This document shows, one piece after another, positions 8,171-15,824 of a stretch of DNA of 64,000 bases (the first letter of the stretch is position 1; every line of letters starts with the position of its first letter). Position numbers and translations under genes: made by a program. The notes beneath the pieces were generated by a model that was given only the letters and a program-made list of their open reading frames with translations, was not told the origin of the DNA and made no database searches. The stretch spans positions 86,034 through 150,033 of the forward strand of contig NZ_LMRW01000004.1 of assembly GCF_001428255.1 (NCBI RefSeq), given 5' to 3'. Origin of the DNA: Agromyces sp. Soil535. Lineage in GTDB: Bacteria; Actinomycetota; Actinomycetes; Actinomycetales; Microbacteriaceae.

Positions 8171-8791
8171 CTACACCTTGGCCTCGAACTCGTCCACCAC
8201 GGCGGCTGCGATGGACTGCAATTCCTGGCTCGACGGACCGGGAGCTGCTATGAAGATCGCACGCCGGTAGTAGCCCAGCTCGCGGATCGACTCGAGGATG
8301 TCGGCGAGCGCCCGGTGCCCGCCGTTCTTCGCCGGGGAGTTGAAGTACGCGCGCGGGAACCAGCGCTTGGCCAACTCCTTGATCGAGGAGACGTCGACGT
8401 TGCGGTAGTGCAGGTGCCCGTCGAGCCGAGGCATGAACTTCGCGAGGAAGGCGCGGTCGGTGCCGATGGAGTTGCCGGCCAGCGGCGCCCGCTGCTCCTC
8501 GGGCACGTGCTTCAGGACGTACTCGAGCACCTCGTACTCCGCCTCGGCGACGCTGACCCCGTTGGGGATCTCCTCGATCAGGCCGGACTCGGTGTGCATC
8601 GCGCGGACGAACTCGCCCATGTTCTCGAGGGCGCTCGCATCGGGCTTGATGACGATGCTGAGCCCGGCGTCGATCGGGTTGAGGTCGTAGTCGGTGATGA
8701 CGACGGCGATCTCGACGAGTTCGTCGACCTCGAGGTCGAGCCCGGTCATCTCGCAGTCGATCCAGACCAGTCGGTCGCTCGGGGTTGCCAT
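8171..8791 (-). CDS. orn: Oligoribonuclease
   Basis: 3'-5' exoribonuclease that degrades RNA dinucleotides and c-di-nucleotide linear products to mononucleotides. The DEDDh signature is visible: [10 protein letters not shown] gives D12 and E14, [10 protein letters not shown] carries the middle Asp, and GGHRALADI carries the catalytic His and last Asp. At 206 residues it has normal length. A TAGACT hexamer (8798-8803 on this strand) lies 6 bases before the ATG, fitting a leaderless message. Confidence 0.95.
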   Translation of the reverse strand: MATPSDRLVWIDCEMTGLDLEVDELVEIAVVITDYDLNPIDAGLSIVIKPDASALENMGEFVRAMHTESGLIEEIPNGVSVAEAEYEVLEYVLKHVPEEQRAPLAGNSIGTDRAFLAKFMPRLDGHLHYRNVDVSSIKELAKRWFPRAYFNSPAKNGGHRALADILESIRELGYYRRAIFIAAPGPSSQELQSIAAAVVDEFEAKV

Positions 8792-8868
8792 GCGGCGAGT
8801 CTACCGGGGCCGTCGGACAGACAGCCCTGTCGTGAGCGGACCGCAGCGGTCGAACCTAGGCTGGGCTG

Positions 8869-9438
8869 GTGGCAACGTTCGTCGACGTCCTGCACGCGAT
8901 CGAGGCGATCCGCTCGCGGTCCCCGCGAACCGTGGTCGGCGTCTCGGGGTTCGGCGGTGCGGGCAAGTCGACGCTCGCCCGGCGCCTCGTCGAGGCCGTG
9001 CCGGGCAGCGCGCGGGTGCGCGGCGACGACTTCGTGAGGCCGACGCTCGCCGGCGAGCGCTCCGCGGACTGGTCGGCGGTCGAGCGATCGCGGCTCCGGC
9101 GCGACGTCGTCGACCCGTTCCGGGCGGGCCGGCCGGGGACGTTCCGCAGGTACGACTGGGTCAGCGGCGCACTTCGCGCGCCCGAGCCGCTGCCCGACGC
9201 CGATGTGCTCGTCGTCGACGCGGTCGGGATCTTCCATCCCGATCTCGACGGCCTGCTCGACCTGAGGGTCTGGGTCGACGTCGACCTCGACCTCGCGACC
9301 GAGCGCGGCAAGGCGCGTGACCGTCGCGCCGGCAAGGATCATGCTCGCCTGTGGGACGAGGTCTGGGTGCCGAACGAACGCGACTTCGCCGACCGATTCC
9401 ACCCGCGCGAGGCTGCGGACCTGCAATACGTCCCGTGA
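8869..9438 (+). CDS. P-loop uridine kinase-like protein
   Basis: 189 residues. Walker A is GFGGAGKST at 27-35, preceded by VVGVSG; an RGDDF segment and FRRYDW follow, then ADVLVVDAVGIFHPDL as Walker B-like strand and RDRRAGKDHARLWDEVW as lid. The overall pattern matches uridine kinase/phosphoribulokinase-type proteins, and it is a paralogue of the protein at 5395-6081. The substrate is unknown. The GTG start lies 6 bases after TAGGCT (8857-8862), so it is probably leaderless. Confidence 0.7.
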   Translation: MATFVDVLHAIEAIRSRSPRTVVGVSGFGGAGKSTLARRLVEAVPGSARVRGDDFVRPTLAGERSADWSAVERSRLRRDVVDPFRAGRPGTFRRYDWVSGALRAPEPLPDADVLVVDAVGIFHPDLDGLLDLRVWVDVDLDLATERGKARDRRAGKDHARLWDEVWVPNERDFADRFHPREAADLQYVP

Positions 9439-9444
9439 ACGTGG

Positions 9445-9520
9445 TGGTGCCCCCGGCAGGAATCGAACCTGCGACCGACAGATTAGAAGGCTGCTGCTCT
9501 ATCCGCTGAGCTACGGGGGC
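9445..9520 (-). tRNA. tRNA-Arg (TCT)
   Basis: Cloverleaf read from 9520 down: acceptor GCCCCCG/CGGGGGC, D arm GCTCAGCGGATAGAGC, anticodon loop CTTCTAA (anticodon TCT), T arm GCAGGTTCGATTCCTGC. One mismatch closes the anticodon stem (C31 against T39). The discriminator is A and CCA is encoded at 9445-9447. Confidence 0.95.
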
Positions 9521-9552
9521 CGACCCCGCCCAGCATACCGGGCGCGGCCGAG

Positions 9553-10773
9553 TCACCCCTCGGTGGGCACATGCACGTCATCGTCGGGTTTGCGCGACGC
9601 GGCACCCGGCGATCGCCGGTGGAGGGTGAGGCCGATGAGCGGGAACAACAGCACCGAGAGCATCCCCGCACCGACGAGGGCGGCGGCAGTGCCACTCGTG
9701 AGGTCGCCCGCGTCGACGCCGATCGCCGTCACCGCGACGATGATCGGCAGGCCGGTGGCGCCGAAGAGCGCGGTCGCCGCGAGGTCTCGACGGCTCGAAC
9801 CGGCCGGCGCGGCGAGGAGCGAGGGCAGCCCGCGCACGACGAGGAGGAGCCCCAGGGAGATCGGGACGAGGGCGAGGGTGCGACCGTCGGCCAGGAGCGC
9901 CTCGAGGTCGAAGGTGATACCCGTGTAGATGAAGAAGACCGGCACCAGGAAGCCGTACCCGAGCGCCTCGATCTTGCCCTCGATGATCTCGACGTCGTGT
10001 TCCGGCGCGCCCGAGAGCAGGAGACGGTACAGCACGCCCGCGGTGAACGCCCCGAGGAGCATGTCGAGGTCGAGCACGATGCTGAGTGCGACGAGTGCGA
10101 CGAGCACGAGCACGACGAGGCGCACGCCGAACTGCCCGCTCGTGTGCAGGGTGGCCGTGATGATGCGATGCAATCGACGGCCCGCGCCGCGGGCCGCGAA
10201 CCATATGGCGGCGCCGGCCACCACGGCGAACGCGACCAGCACGAGCGCGGCGACGAGGGGCGACCGGCCGCTCAGGAACAGCGAGATGGCCAGCAGCGGG
10301 CCGAACTCGCCGACCGCGCCGAGGGCGATCACGGCGACCCCGAAGGGCGTCCTGAGGTCGCCGGAGTCGCGGAGGACCGGCATGATCGTGCCGAGCGCGG
10401 TGGACGTGAGGGCGACGCCGATGAAGGCGGCCGCGGAGAGGCTCGGGGCGAGCAGCACCGCGATGCCGAAGCCGGCCGCGAGGGAGATGACCCAGCCGAT
10501 CGCGGCGCGGCTGAGCGGCCGCCCGCGGATCGTGCCGAAGTCGATCTCGTTCCCGGCGAGGAAGAACAGCATCGCCAGCCCGAACTCCGACAGGAACGAC
10601 GCGAAGTCGTCGGGGATGATCCATCCGAGCGTCGCCGGGCCGAGAAGGAGTCCGAGCACGATCTCGAACACGACGAGCGGGACCGCGATCCACCGGCTGA
10701 GCGCTCGCACCAGCAGCGGCGCCGCGACGGCGATCGCCGGAATGAGCACCAGCGTCCCGATCGATACGTCCAC
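9553..10773 (-). CDS. Cation:proton antiporter (CPA2/KefB-type membrane domain)
   Basis: A 406-residue inner-membrane protein with about 12 hydrophobic segments. Features of the Na+/H+ exchanger (KefB/NapA) fold are visible: GLLLGPATLGW near residue 45, FGLAMLFFLAGNEIDFGTIRG with the Asn-Glu/Asp pair near 67-87, and GAFTAGVLYRLLLSG. It exchanges Na+ or K+ for protons. GTG at 10773 is chosen because GGAGGT (10780-10785) stands 6 bases before it; longer open frame upstream is a shadow. There is no regulatory TrkA-N domain. Confidence 0.85.
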   Translation of the reverse strand: MDVSIGTLVLIPAIAVAAPLLVRALSRWIAVPLVVFEIVLGLLLGPATLGWIIPDDFASFLSEFGLAMLFFLAGNEIDFGTIRGRPLSRAAIGWVISLAAGFGIAVLLAPSLSAAAFIGVALTSTALGTIMPVLRDSGDLRTPFGVAVIALGAVGEFGPLLAISLFLSGRSPLVAALVLVAFAVVAGAAIWFAARGAGRRLHRIITATLHTSGQFGVRLVVLVLVALVALSIVLDLDMLLGAFTAGVLYRLLLSGAPEHDVEIIEGKIEALGYGFLVPVFFIYTGITFDLEALLADGRTLALVPISLGLLLVVRGLPSLLAAPAGSSRRDLAATALFGATGLPIIVAVTAIGVDAGDLTSGTAAALVGAGMLSVLLFPLIGLTLHRRSPGAASRKPDDDVHVPTEG

Positions 10774-10935
10774 GTCGGCACCTCCGGATCCCCCCGCACG
10801 AACGTGCGCCTGCCGTGATGGTAGCGGAGCGGGCACGGGAGCCGTCGGCTCGGCGGGCCGACGGATCGCGTGGCCGACCGACGTCGCTGCGAGGGGCGTT
10901 TCGTCCGCGAAACATGGCGGCGGTATCGTCGAGGA

Positions 10936-11757
10936 ATGCGCGACCAGCAGGCGAGCATCATCGCCGAACTCAATGTCAGCCCGGTCATCGACCCCGCAGA
11001 GCAGGTGCGAGCCCGGATCGACTTCCTCAAGGCGTACCTGCGCACGACGGGGGCGGCCGGGTTCATGCTCGGCATCAGCGGTGGGCAGGACTCCTCGCTC
11101 GCGGGCCGAATCTGCAAGCTCGCCGTCGAGGAGCTCATCGCCGAGGGCGACGCCGCACGGTTCATCGCGGTGCGACTGCCCTACGACGTGCAGCACGACG
11201 AGGCCGATGCGCAGCTCGCCCTCGAATTCATCCAGCCGCAGGAGTCGGTCGAGTTCAACATCCAGGGCGCGGTCGACGGGCTCGGCGAGGAATACCTGGA
11301 CGCGACCGGTGTGCAGCTCAGCGACTTCGGCAAGGGGAACGTCAAGGCACGCATGCGCATGGTCGCCCAATACGCGATGGCCGGTGAGAGCGCCCTGCTC
11401 GTAGTCGGCACCGACCACGCGGCCGAGGCGGTCACCGGCTTCTTCACGAAGTACGGCGACGGCGGTGCCGACATCCTGCCGCTCACCGGGCTCACGAAGC
11501 GCCAGGGCCGGGCATTGCTGCAGCACCTCGGTGCACCCGAGCGCATCTACCTCAAGGTGCCGACCGCCGACCTGCTCGACGGCGACCCCGGACAGGCGGA
11601 CGAGGCGAACCTCGGCCTCAAATACCACGACATCGACGCCTACCTCGAGGGCGAGGACATCGACCACGCGATCGCGGAGCGCATCGAGACGCGGTTCCTC
11701 CAGACGCGGCACAAGCGTGCGGTGCCGGTGTCGATGTTCGACGACTGGTGGATCTGA
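10936..11757 (+). CDS. nadE: NH3-dependent NAD+ synthetase
   Basis: Makes NAD+ from deamido-NAD, ATP and ammonia. The ATP-pyrophosphatase loop SGGQDSS lies at 48-54, [21 protein letters not shown] at about 157-177 and the [15 protein letters not shown] loop near 216-230. At 273 residues it matches the ammonia-dependent class, without an N-terminal glutaminase domain. TATCGT at 10924-10929 is 6 bases before the ATG, indicating a leaderless start. Confidence 0.95.
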   Translation: MRDQQASIIAELNVSPVIDPAEQVRARIDFLKAYLRTTGAAGFMLGISGGQDSSLAGRICKLAVEELIAEGDAARFIAVRLPYDVQHDEADAQLALEFIQPQESVEFNIQGAVDGLGEEYLDATGVQLSDFGKGNVKARMRMVAQYAMAGESALLVVGTDHAAEAVTGFFTKYGDGGADILPLTGLTKRQGRALLQHLGAPERIYLKVPTADLLDGDPGQADEANLGLKYHDIDAYLEGEDIDHAIAERIETRFLQTRHKRAVPVSMFDDWWI

Positions 11758-11764
11758 CCCGTCG

Positions 11765-12409
11765 CTACGCCCGTGCGTCGTCGAGCGCCTGGGTGGGAGC
11801 CGTATCGCCTGGGCGTGGCGTCTCGTCGGGCGACGTCGCCGACTGGTAGTGCGCATGGTGCTGCTCGGCGACCCACGCGTCCTGCGCCTCGACGGCGACC
11901 TGCTCGGGCTCCTGGCGCTGCGTGCGCCAGCGCACGAGATCGTCCTGGAACTGCTTGCGCGTGCGTGCCGGATGGCGCTGCCACTCGAGCAGCCGGTCGC
12001 GGAACTCCACGACCGCGGGGTCGAGCTGGTAGCCGAACGTCGCGGAGGCCCGCTTGAGCTCGTGGAGCTGGTGGGCCGCCCAGTTGGCGGTGACGTCCGA
12101 GCCGCGGATCGGGAGGAGGCGCACGAGGATGTCGGCCTGGCCGACCGTGCGATCGGCGAGCACCTGTTCCTGCGGCGTGAGCGAGTTCCACACCGAGGCC
12201 TCGGTCGCCGCATCGATGAGGGCTGCAACCGCCGCGGCCTTCGCCTCTCGGTCGCGCTGGGCGACGACGCGGCGGACGGCGGCGGACGCGATCCATGCGG
12301 CCAGCAGCCCGGCCGCGAGGACCGCGACGAAGAGCACGACGCCCGCGAACACCGTGGGTCGCGCGGCGCTCGAGGAGAGCCAGGCGATGAGGTCGTTCCA
12401 CCACTGCAT
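11765..12409 (-). CDS. Membrane-anchored hypothetical protein
   Basis: 214 residues. One transmembrane segment lies at about residues 18-45, followed by an Arg/Ala-rich helical cytoplasmic or extracellular domain containing WNSLTPQEQVLADRTVGQAD and a charged tail with Gln and His. No catalytic motif is visible. The gene converges on nadE, 7 bases from its stop. Similar proteins appear to be restricted to Microbacteriaceae (inference from style); function unknown. Confidence 0.6.
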   Translation of the reverse strand: MQWWNDLIAWLSSSAARPTVFAGVVLFVAVLAAGLLAAWIASAAVRRVVAQRDREAKAAAVAALIDAATEASVWNSLTPQEQVLADRTVGQADILVRLLPIRGSDVTANWAAHQLHELKRASATFGYQLDPAVVEFRDRLLEWQRHPARTRKQFQDDLVRWRTQRQEPEQVAVEAQDAWVAEQHHAHYQSATSPDETPRPGDTAPTQALDDARA

Positions 12410-12483
12410 GTGCGCAGGCTACCCGTGGAGCACGGCTGCGCGTTCGAGGCGGTGCGGCGTGCCCGGATCGACGGCCTCCGATC

Positions 12484-12732
12484 TCAGCGGAAGCACTCCG
12501 CGGCATCCGTCGGCGACCAGAACTCGCCGAGCTCCATGGCACGGATGCCGCCGCCGAGCAGCCGTCGCGCGGCGTAGCGATCGACGCCGTCGCGGTGCCG
12601 GCGCTCGATGTGTCCGAGCACTGGGCCGCCGCTGCGGGCCACGCGCCACAGCCCGGCCGCCACGGCGGTGATGGTGAGGCCGGGAACGGCGGGAAAGGTC
12701 TCGCGGGGGCCTGAGAGCACGGTTGCGGACAT
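12484..12732 (-). CDS. Small hypothetical protein
   Basis: 82 residues, with a hydrophobic patch (LTITAVAAGLWRVA) and then RDGVDRYAARRLLGGGIRAMELGEFWSPTDAAECFR. The conserved-looking C-terminus and an ATG preceded by GAGGAG (12739-12744 region on this strand) support a real gene. The 3' half contains two inverted copies of the GGATGCCG motif (12499-12509 and around 12540). Function unknown. Confidence 0.55.
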   Translation of the reverse strand: MSATVLSGPRETFPAVPGLTITAVAAGLWRVARSGGPVLGHIERRHRDGVDRYAARRLLGGGIRAMELGEFWSPTDAAECFR

Positions 12733-12834
12733 GTCACTCCTCTCGTGGTGCAGCCGGCCCTGCGTCTGCCTCGACGCTATGGGCTGCCACCGACATCCGG
12801 AGTCCCACTGCGAGGAGTGCGAGGAGGAGCCCGT

Positions 12835-13842
12835 TCAGCCGAGCACGGTGCCGTGCGCTGCGAACGGCTCGATGCGCGCGATCTCGTCGTCGTCGAGCGG
12901 GGCCGCGTCGAGCGCGGCGACGTTCTGCTCGAGTTGCGCCACGCTCGACGCGCCGATCAGGGCGCTCGCGACGAGCGATTCGCGCAGCACCCACGACAGC
13001 GCGAGCTGCGCGATGCTCTGCCCGCGTGCCCTGGCGATGGCGTCGAGCCCGCGAATGCGATCGAGGTACTCCTCGCTGATCTTGTCGGGGGAGAGGAAGC
13101 GACTGGTCGCCGCGCGCGAGTCCCCGGGGACGTCGCCGGAGAGGTAGCGGTCGGTGAGCAGGCCCTGGGCGAGCGGTGAGAAGACGATGCTCGCCGCGCC
13201 GACCTCCTCGAGCACGGGGAAGAGCCCGTCCTCGATGTGCCGGTCGAACATCGAGTAGCGCGGCTGGTGGATGAGCAGCGGCACGCCCTCCGCGTCGAGC
13301 GCCGAAGCGGCGGCGCGGGTCTGCTCGGGGTCGTAGTTCGAGATGCCGACGTAGAGTGCCTTGCCCTGTCGCACCGCGGTCGCGAGCGCGCCCACGGTCT
13401 CCTCGATCGGCGTCTCGGGGTCGGGGCGGTGCGAATAGAAGATGTCGACGTAGTCGAGGCCGAGGCGCCCGAGGCTCTGGTCGAGCGATGCGAGCAGGTA
13501 TTTGCGCGAGCCGAAATCGCCGTACGGCCCCGGCCACATGTCGTAGCCCGCCTTCGACGAGATGATGAGCTCGTCGCGGTAGGGGGCGAGATCGATCGCG
13601 AGGATGCGGCCGAAGTTCTCCTCGGCACTGCCGGCGGGCGGCCCGTAGTTGTTCGCCAGGTCGAAGTGCGTGATGCCCAGGTCGAACGCACGGCGCACGA
13701 TCGCGCGCTGCGTGTCCAACGGCCGGTCATGGCCGAAGTTGTGCCAGAGGCCGAGCGAGAGCGCGGGGAGCTTCAGCCCGCTCCGTCCGACCCGGTTGTA
13801 GCGCATCTGGTCGTAGCGTTGCGGATTGGCGACGTAGGTCAT
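12835..13842 (-). CDS. Aldo/keto reductase (YghZ/L-glyceraldehyde 3-phosphate reductase type)
   Basis: NADPH-dependent reductase of small aldehydes with a TIM-barrel fold. The catalytic tetrad is visible: D61 and Y67 in HFDLANNYGPP, K97 in IISSKAGYDMW, and H138 in YSHRPDP. The 335 residues and the GPYGDFGSRKYLLASLDQSLGRL stretch match the YghZ/MgrA subgroup, which reduces methylglyoxal or L-glyceraldehyde 3-phosphate. It is divergent from msrA with only about 11-17 bases between starts, so the two promoters overlap. Confidence 0.9.
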   Translation of the reverse strand: MTYVANPQRYDQMRYNRVGRSGLKLPALSLGLWHNFGHDRPLDTQRAIVRRAFDLGITHFDLANNYGPPAGSAEENFGRILAIDLAPYRDELIISSKAGYDMWPGPYGDFGSRKYLLASLDQSLGRLGLDYVDIFYSHRPDPETPIEETVGALATAVRQGKALYVGISNYDPEQTRAAASALDAEGVPLLIHQPRYSMFDRHIEDGLFPVLEEVGAASIVFSPLAQGLLTDRYLSGDVPGDSRAATSRFLSPDKISEEYLDRIRGLDAIARARGQSIAQLALSWVLRESLVASALIGASSVAQLEQNVAALDAAPLDDDEIARIEPFAAHGTVLG

Positions 13843-13859
13843 CCAGTTACTCTATGGCG

Positions 13860-14384
13860 ATGGAAAGCTACGTTCTGGCCGGTGGTTGCTTCTGGTGCCT
13901 CGACGCCGTCTACCGCACGCTGAAGGGCGTCGACGACGTCGTGTCGGGCTACACGGGCGGCACCACGCCGCATCCGGGTTACGAGGCGGTATGCACCGGC
14001 ACGACCGGTCACGCCGAGGCCGTGCGGGTCGATTTCGACCCCGACGTGATTCCGCGAGAGGTCGTCCTCGACGTGTTCTTCACGCTTCACGACCCGACCC
14101 AGCTGAACCGCCAGGGGGCCGATGTCGGCACCCAGTACCGCTCGGCGATGTTCTTCGCCGACGACGCTCAGCGCACGGCGTTCGAGGCGGCGCGCGACCG
14201 CGCCGACGACTGGTGGCCGGGCGAGGTCGTCACGACGATCGAGCCGCTCGGCGAGTTCTTCCGTGCCGAGGAGTACCACCAGGACTTCTTCGCGAAGAAC
14301 CCCGGGCAGGGGTACTGCCTCGCCGTCGCGCTCCCGAAGGTGAACAAGATCCGGCGGTCCTACGCCGACTACGTGCTCGCCTGA
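13860..14384 (+). CDS. msrA: Peptide-methionine (S)-S-oxide reductase
   Basis: Repairs oxidised methionine. GGCFWCLDAVY near the N-terminus carries the catalytic Cys; the GYTGG, GTTGHAEAV and EYHQDFF motifs are all present. The 174 residues match class A enzymes. ATG at 13860 is preferred over 13854 because a TTACTC hexamer (13847-13852) sits 7 bases before it; the alternative adds only Met-Ala. C-terminal recycling cysteine: one Cys in QGYCLAVALPK. Confidence 0.93.
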   Translation: MESYVLAGGCFWCLDAVYRTLKGVDDVVSGYTGGTTPHPGYEAVCTGTTGHAEAVRVDFDPDVIPREVVLDVFFTLHDPTQLNRQGADVGTQYRSAMFFADDAQRTAFEAARDRADDWWPGEVVTTIEPLGEFFRAEEYHQDFFAKNPGQGYCLAVALPKVNKIRRSYADYVLA

Positions 14385-14476
14385 CTTGCCCTCGACAGCG
14401 CCACCGTACCGGATGTCGTGCACGAGCGCCCCTCGCCGCGTCATCGGAGCGCCGCGCCGACGCGATGCTGGTGCGA

Positions 14477-14523
14477 CGCGGCATCCGGGGCCTGGTCCGG
14501 CACGAGCAGCTCCGGATGCCGCG
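14477..14523 (+). repeat. Inverted pair of CGGATGCCGCG motifs forming a hairpin
   Basis: CGCGGCATCCGG (14477-14488) pairs perfectly with CCGGATGCCGCG (14512-14523), a 12-bp stem with a 23-base loop, in the non-coding gap between msrA and ssb. Both arms are copies of the window's most over-represented 11-mer. By position it could terminate msrA transcription. Confidence 0.6.
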
Positions 14524-14564
14524 AGCCGTCGATCCGCGACGGTGCAGACTTCGAGGAGCACAAC

Positions 14565-15113
14565 ATGACCGACAACATCACCGTGACCGGCGTCGTGGGG
14601 GGCGACCCGCGCGTATACGTCACGACGCAGGGCCTCGCGATCACCTCGTTCCGCCTCGCCTCCACGCGGCGCTACTTCGACCGTGCGAAGGGCACCTGGG
14701 AGGACGGCGAGACGAACTGGTACACCGTCTCCGGCTTCCGCCAGCTCGCGCACAACGCCGCCGCCTCGGTGCACAAGGGGGACCGGGTCGTGGTGCACGG
14801 GCGGCTGCGGCTGCGGGCGTGGGAGAACGGCGAGAAGTCCGGCACGGCCATCGAGATCGAGGCGGACTCGATCGGGCACGACCTCGCGTGGGGCACCACG
14901 ACGCTCACCAAGGTGCGGCGTGAATCCACCGCTGACGCTGACCCGTCTCCTCGACCGGCTGCGGCATCGAACGGGTGGCCGGGGGTCGACGAGGCGGCGG
15001 AGCCGTCCCAATTCGTCGACACGCACGAGGGCGACGACGGCGAACTGCACCGAGCCGACGTGGGCGCGGGTGATTCCGCCGACGACGAGACGGAGCTTCC
15101 GGTCGGCGTGTGA
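14565..15113 (+). CDS. ssb: Single-stranded DNA-binding protein (paralogous type)
   Basis: Residues 1-110 form the OB-fold of SSB: ITVTGVVGGDPR, FRLASTRRYFD, TNWYTVSGFRQLAHN, KGDRVVVHGRLRLRAWENGEKSG. The tail is acidic and variable but ends in ELPVGV rather than the DDDIPF-type tip that recruits partner proteins in housekeeping SSB, so this is probably a second, accessory SSB. ATG at 14565 has GAGGAG (14553-14558) six bases upstream. Normal domain length, 182 residues in total. Confidence 0.88.
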   Translation: MTDNITVTGVVGGDPRVYVTTQGLAITSFRLASTRRYFDRAKGTWEDGETNWYTVSGFRQLAHNAAASVHKGDRVVVHGRLRLRAWENGEKSGTAIEIEADSIGHDLAWGTTTLTKVRRESTADADPSPRPAAASNGWPGVDEAAEPSQFVDTHEGDDGELHRADVGAGDSADDETELPVGV

Positions 15114-15199
15114 CCGCGGCACGATCGGCCGAGCGGTGAGCCGCCTCGCACCGCATAGACTCGGCTCGGGCGGTCGCCAACGCCCGTCGAGGGGGAGCG

Positions 15200-15688
15200 A
15201 TGCGAGGGCGTCTCGGCACCACTGCGGCCCTGGCGCTTGCCGGGGCCGCGCTCGTGGCGGGCGTCGCCGGTTGCGCGTGGGGTCCCCCCGCCGACCCGAC
15301 GTCGTCGTCGCCTGTGGCGGCGGCTGAGACCACAGCTCCCACCGCGAGCGCGCCTCCGATCCTGCGCCAGCAGCTCTCCGCCTCCGAGAACGTTGCGTTC
15401 TTCGACGCGGTGAACCTCGCCGTCATCGCAGCGAACTCCGGAGCGGGTGGGCGCGACTTCATCGACGCGCTGGTCGCGGCGGGATTCGACAAGGCGCAGA
15501 TGCAGGTGACGGCCGATCGTACGACGGTCGACGTACAGGCCGACTCTGTGCAGTTCGCCGTGCTCTTCCAGAGCGAGTGCCTCGTCGGCCAGTACGGTCC
15601 CGCCTCCGGCGGATATCACAGCGCGGTGCGCCCCGCCCTGGGCGCGGGCGGCTGTCTCGTCGGTCAGACGCGCCCCATCGATTGGTAG
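15200..15688 (+). CDS. Secreted lipoprotein, DUF6993-like
   Basis: 162 residues. A signal peptide ends in a lipobox (GVAGC, Cys at about residue 25), then a Pro/Ala/Thr linker, then a compact domain with FFDAVNLAVIAAN, FIDALVAAGFDKAQMQVT and a C-terminal GGCLVGQTRPIDW. Two Cys (in SECLVGQY and GGCLVGQ) could form a disulfide. The C-terminal pattern resembles the Microbacteriaceae family DUF6993, from memory. A TAGACT hexamer at 15156-15161 is a candidate -10. Function unknown. Confidence 0.65.
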   Translation: MRGRLGTTAALALAGAALVAGVAGCAWGPPADPTSSSPVAAAETTAPTASAPPILRQQLSASENVAFFDAVNLAVIAANSGAGGRDFIDALVAAGFDKAQMQVTADRTTVDVQADSVQFAVLFQSECLVGQYGPASGGYHSAVRPALGAGGCLVGQTRPIDW

Positions 15689-15824
15689 GCGACCGGATGG
15701 CGGACGCCCGGTCGCGAGCGCGATGCTCGACCCGACTTCGTCCGACTCGTCCGCGGCCGGACCTCGCTCCGTGGGCGGGTAGGCTGGGACGCTGGACTTC
15801 GTGCTCCACGATTGAGGGAGAAGA

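Noticed and set aside
9553..12228. One 891-codon open frame on the minus strand
   Set aside because: Only its C-terminal part from 10773 is the antiporter; the rest is the antisense of nadE with shadow composition.
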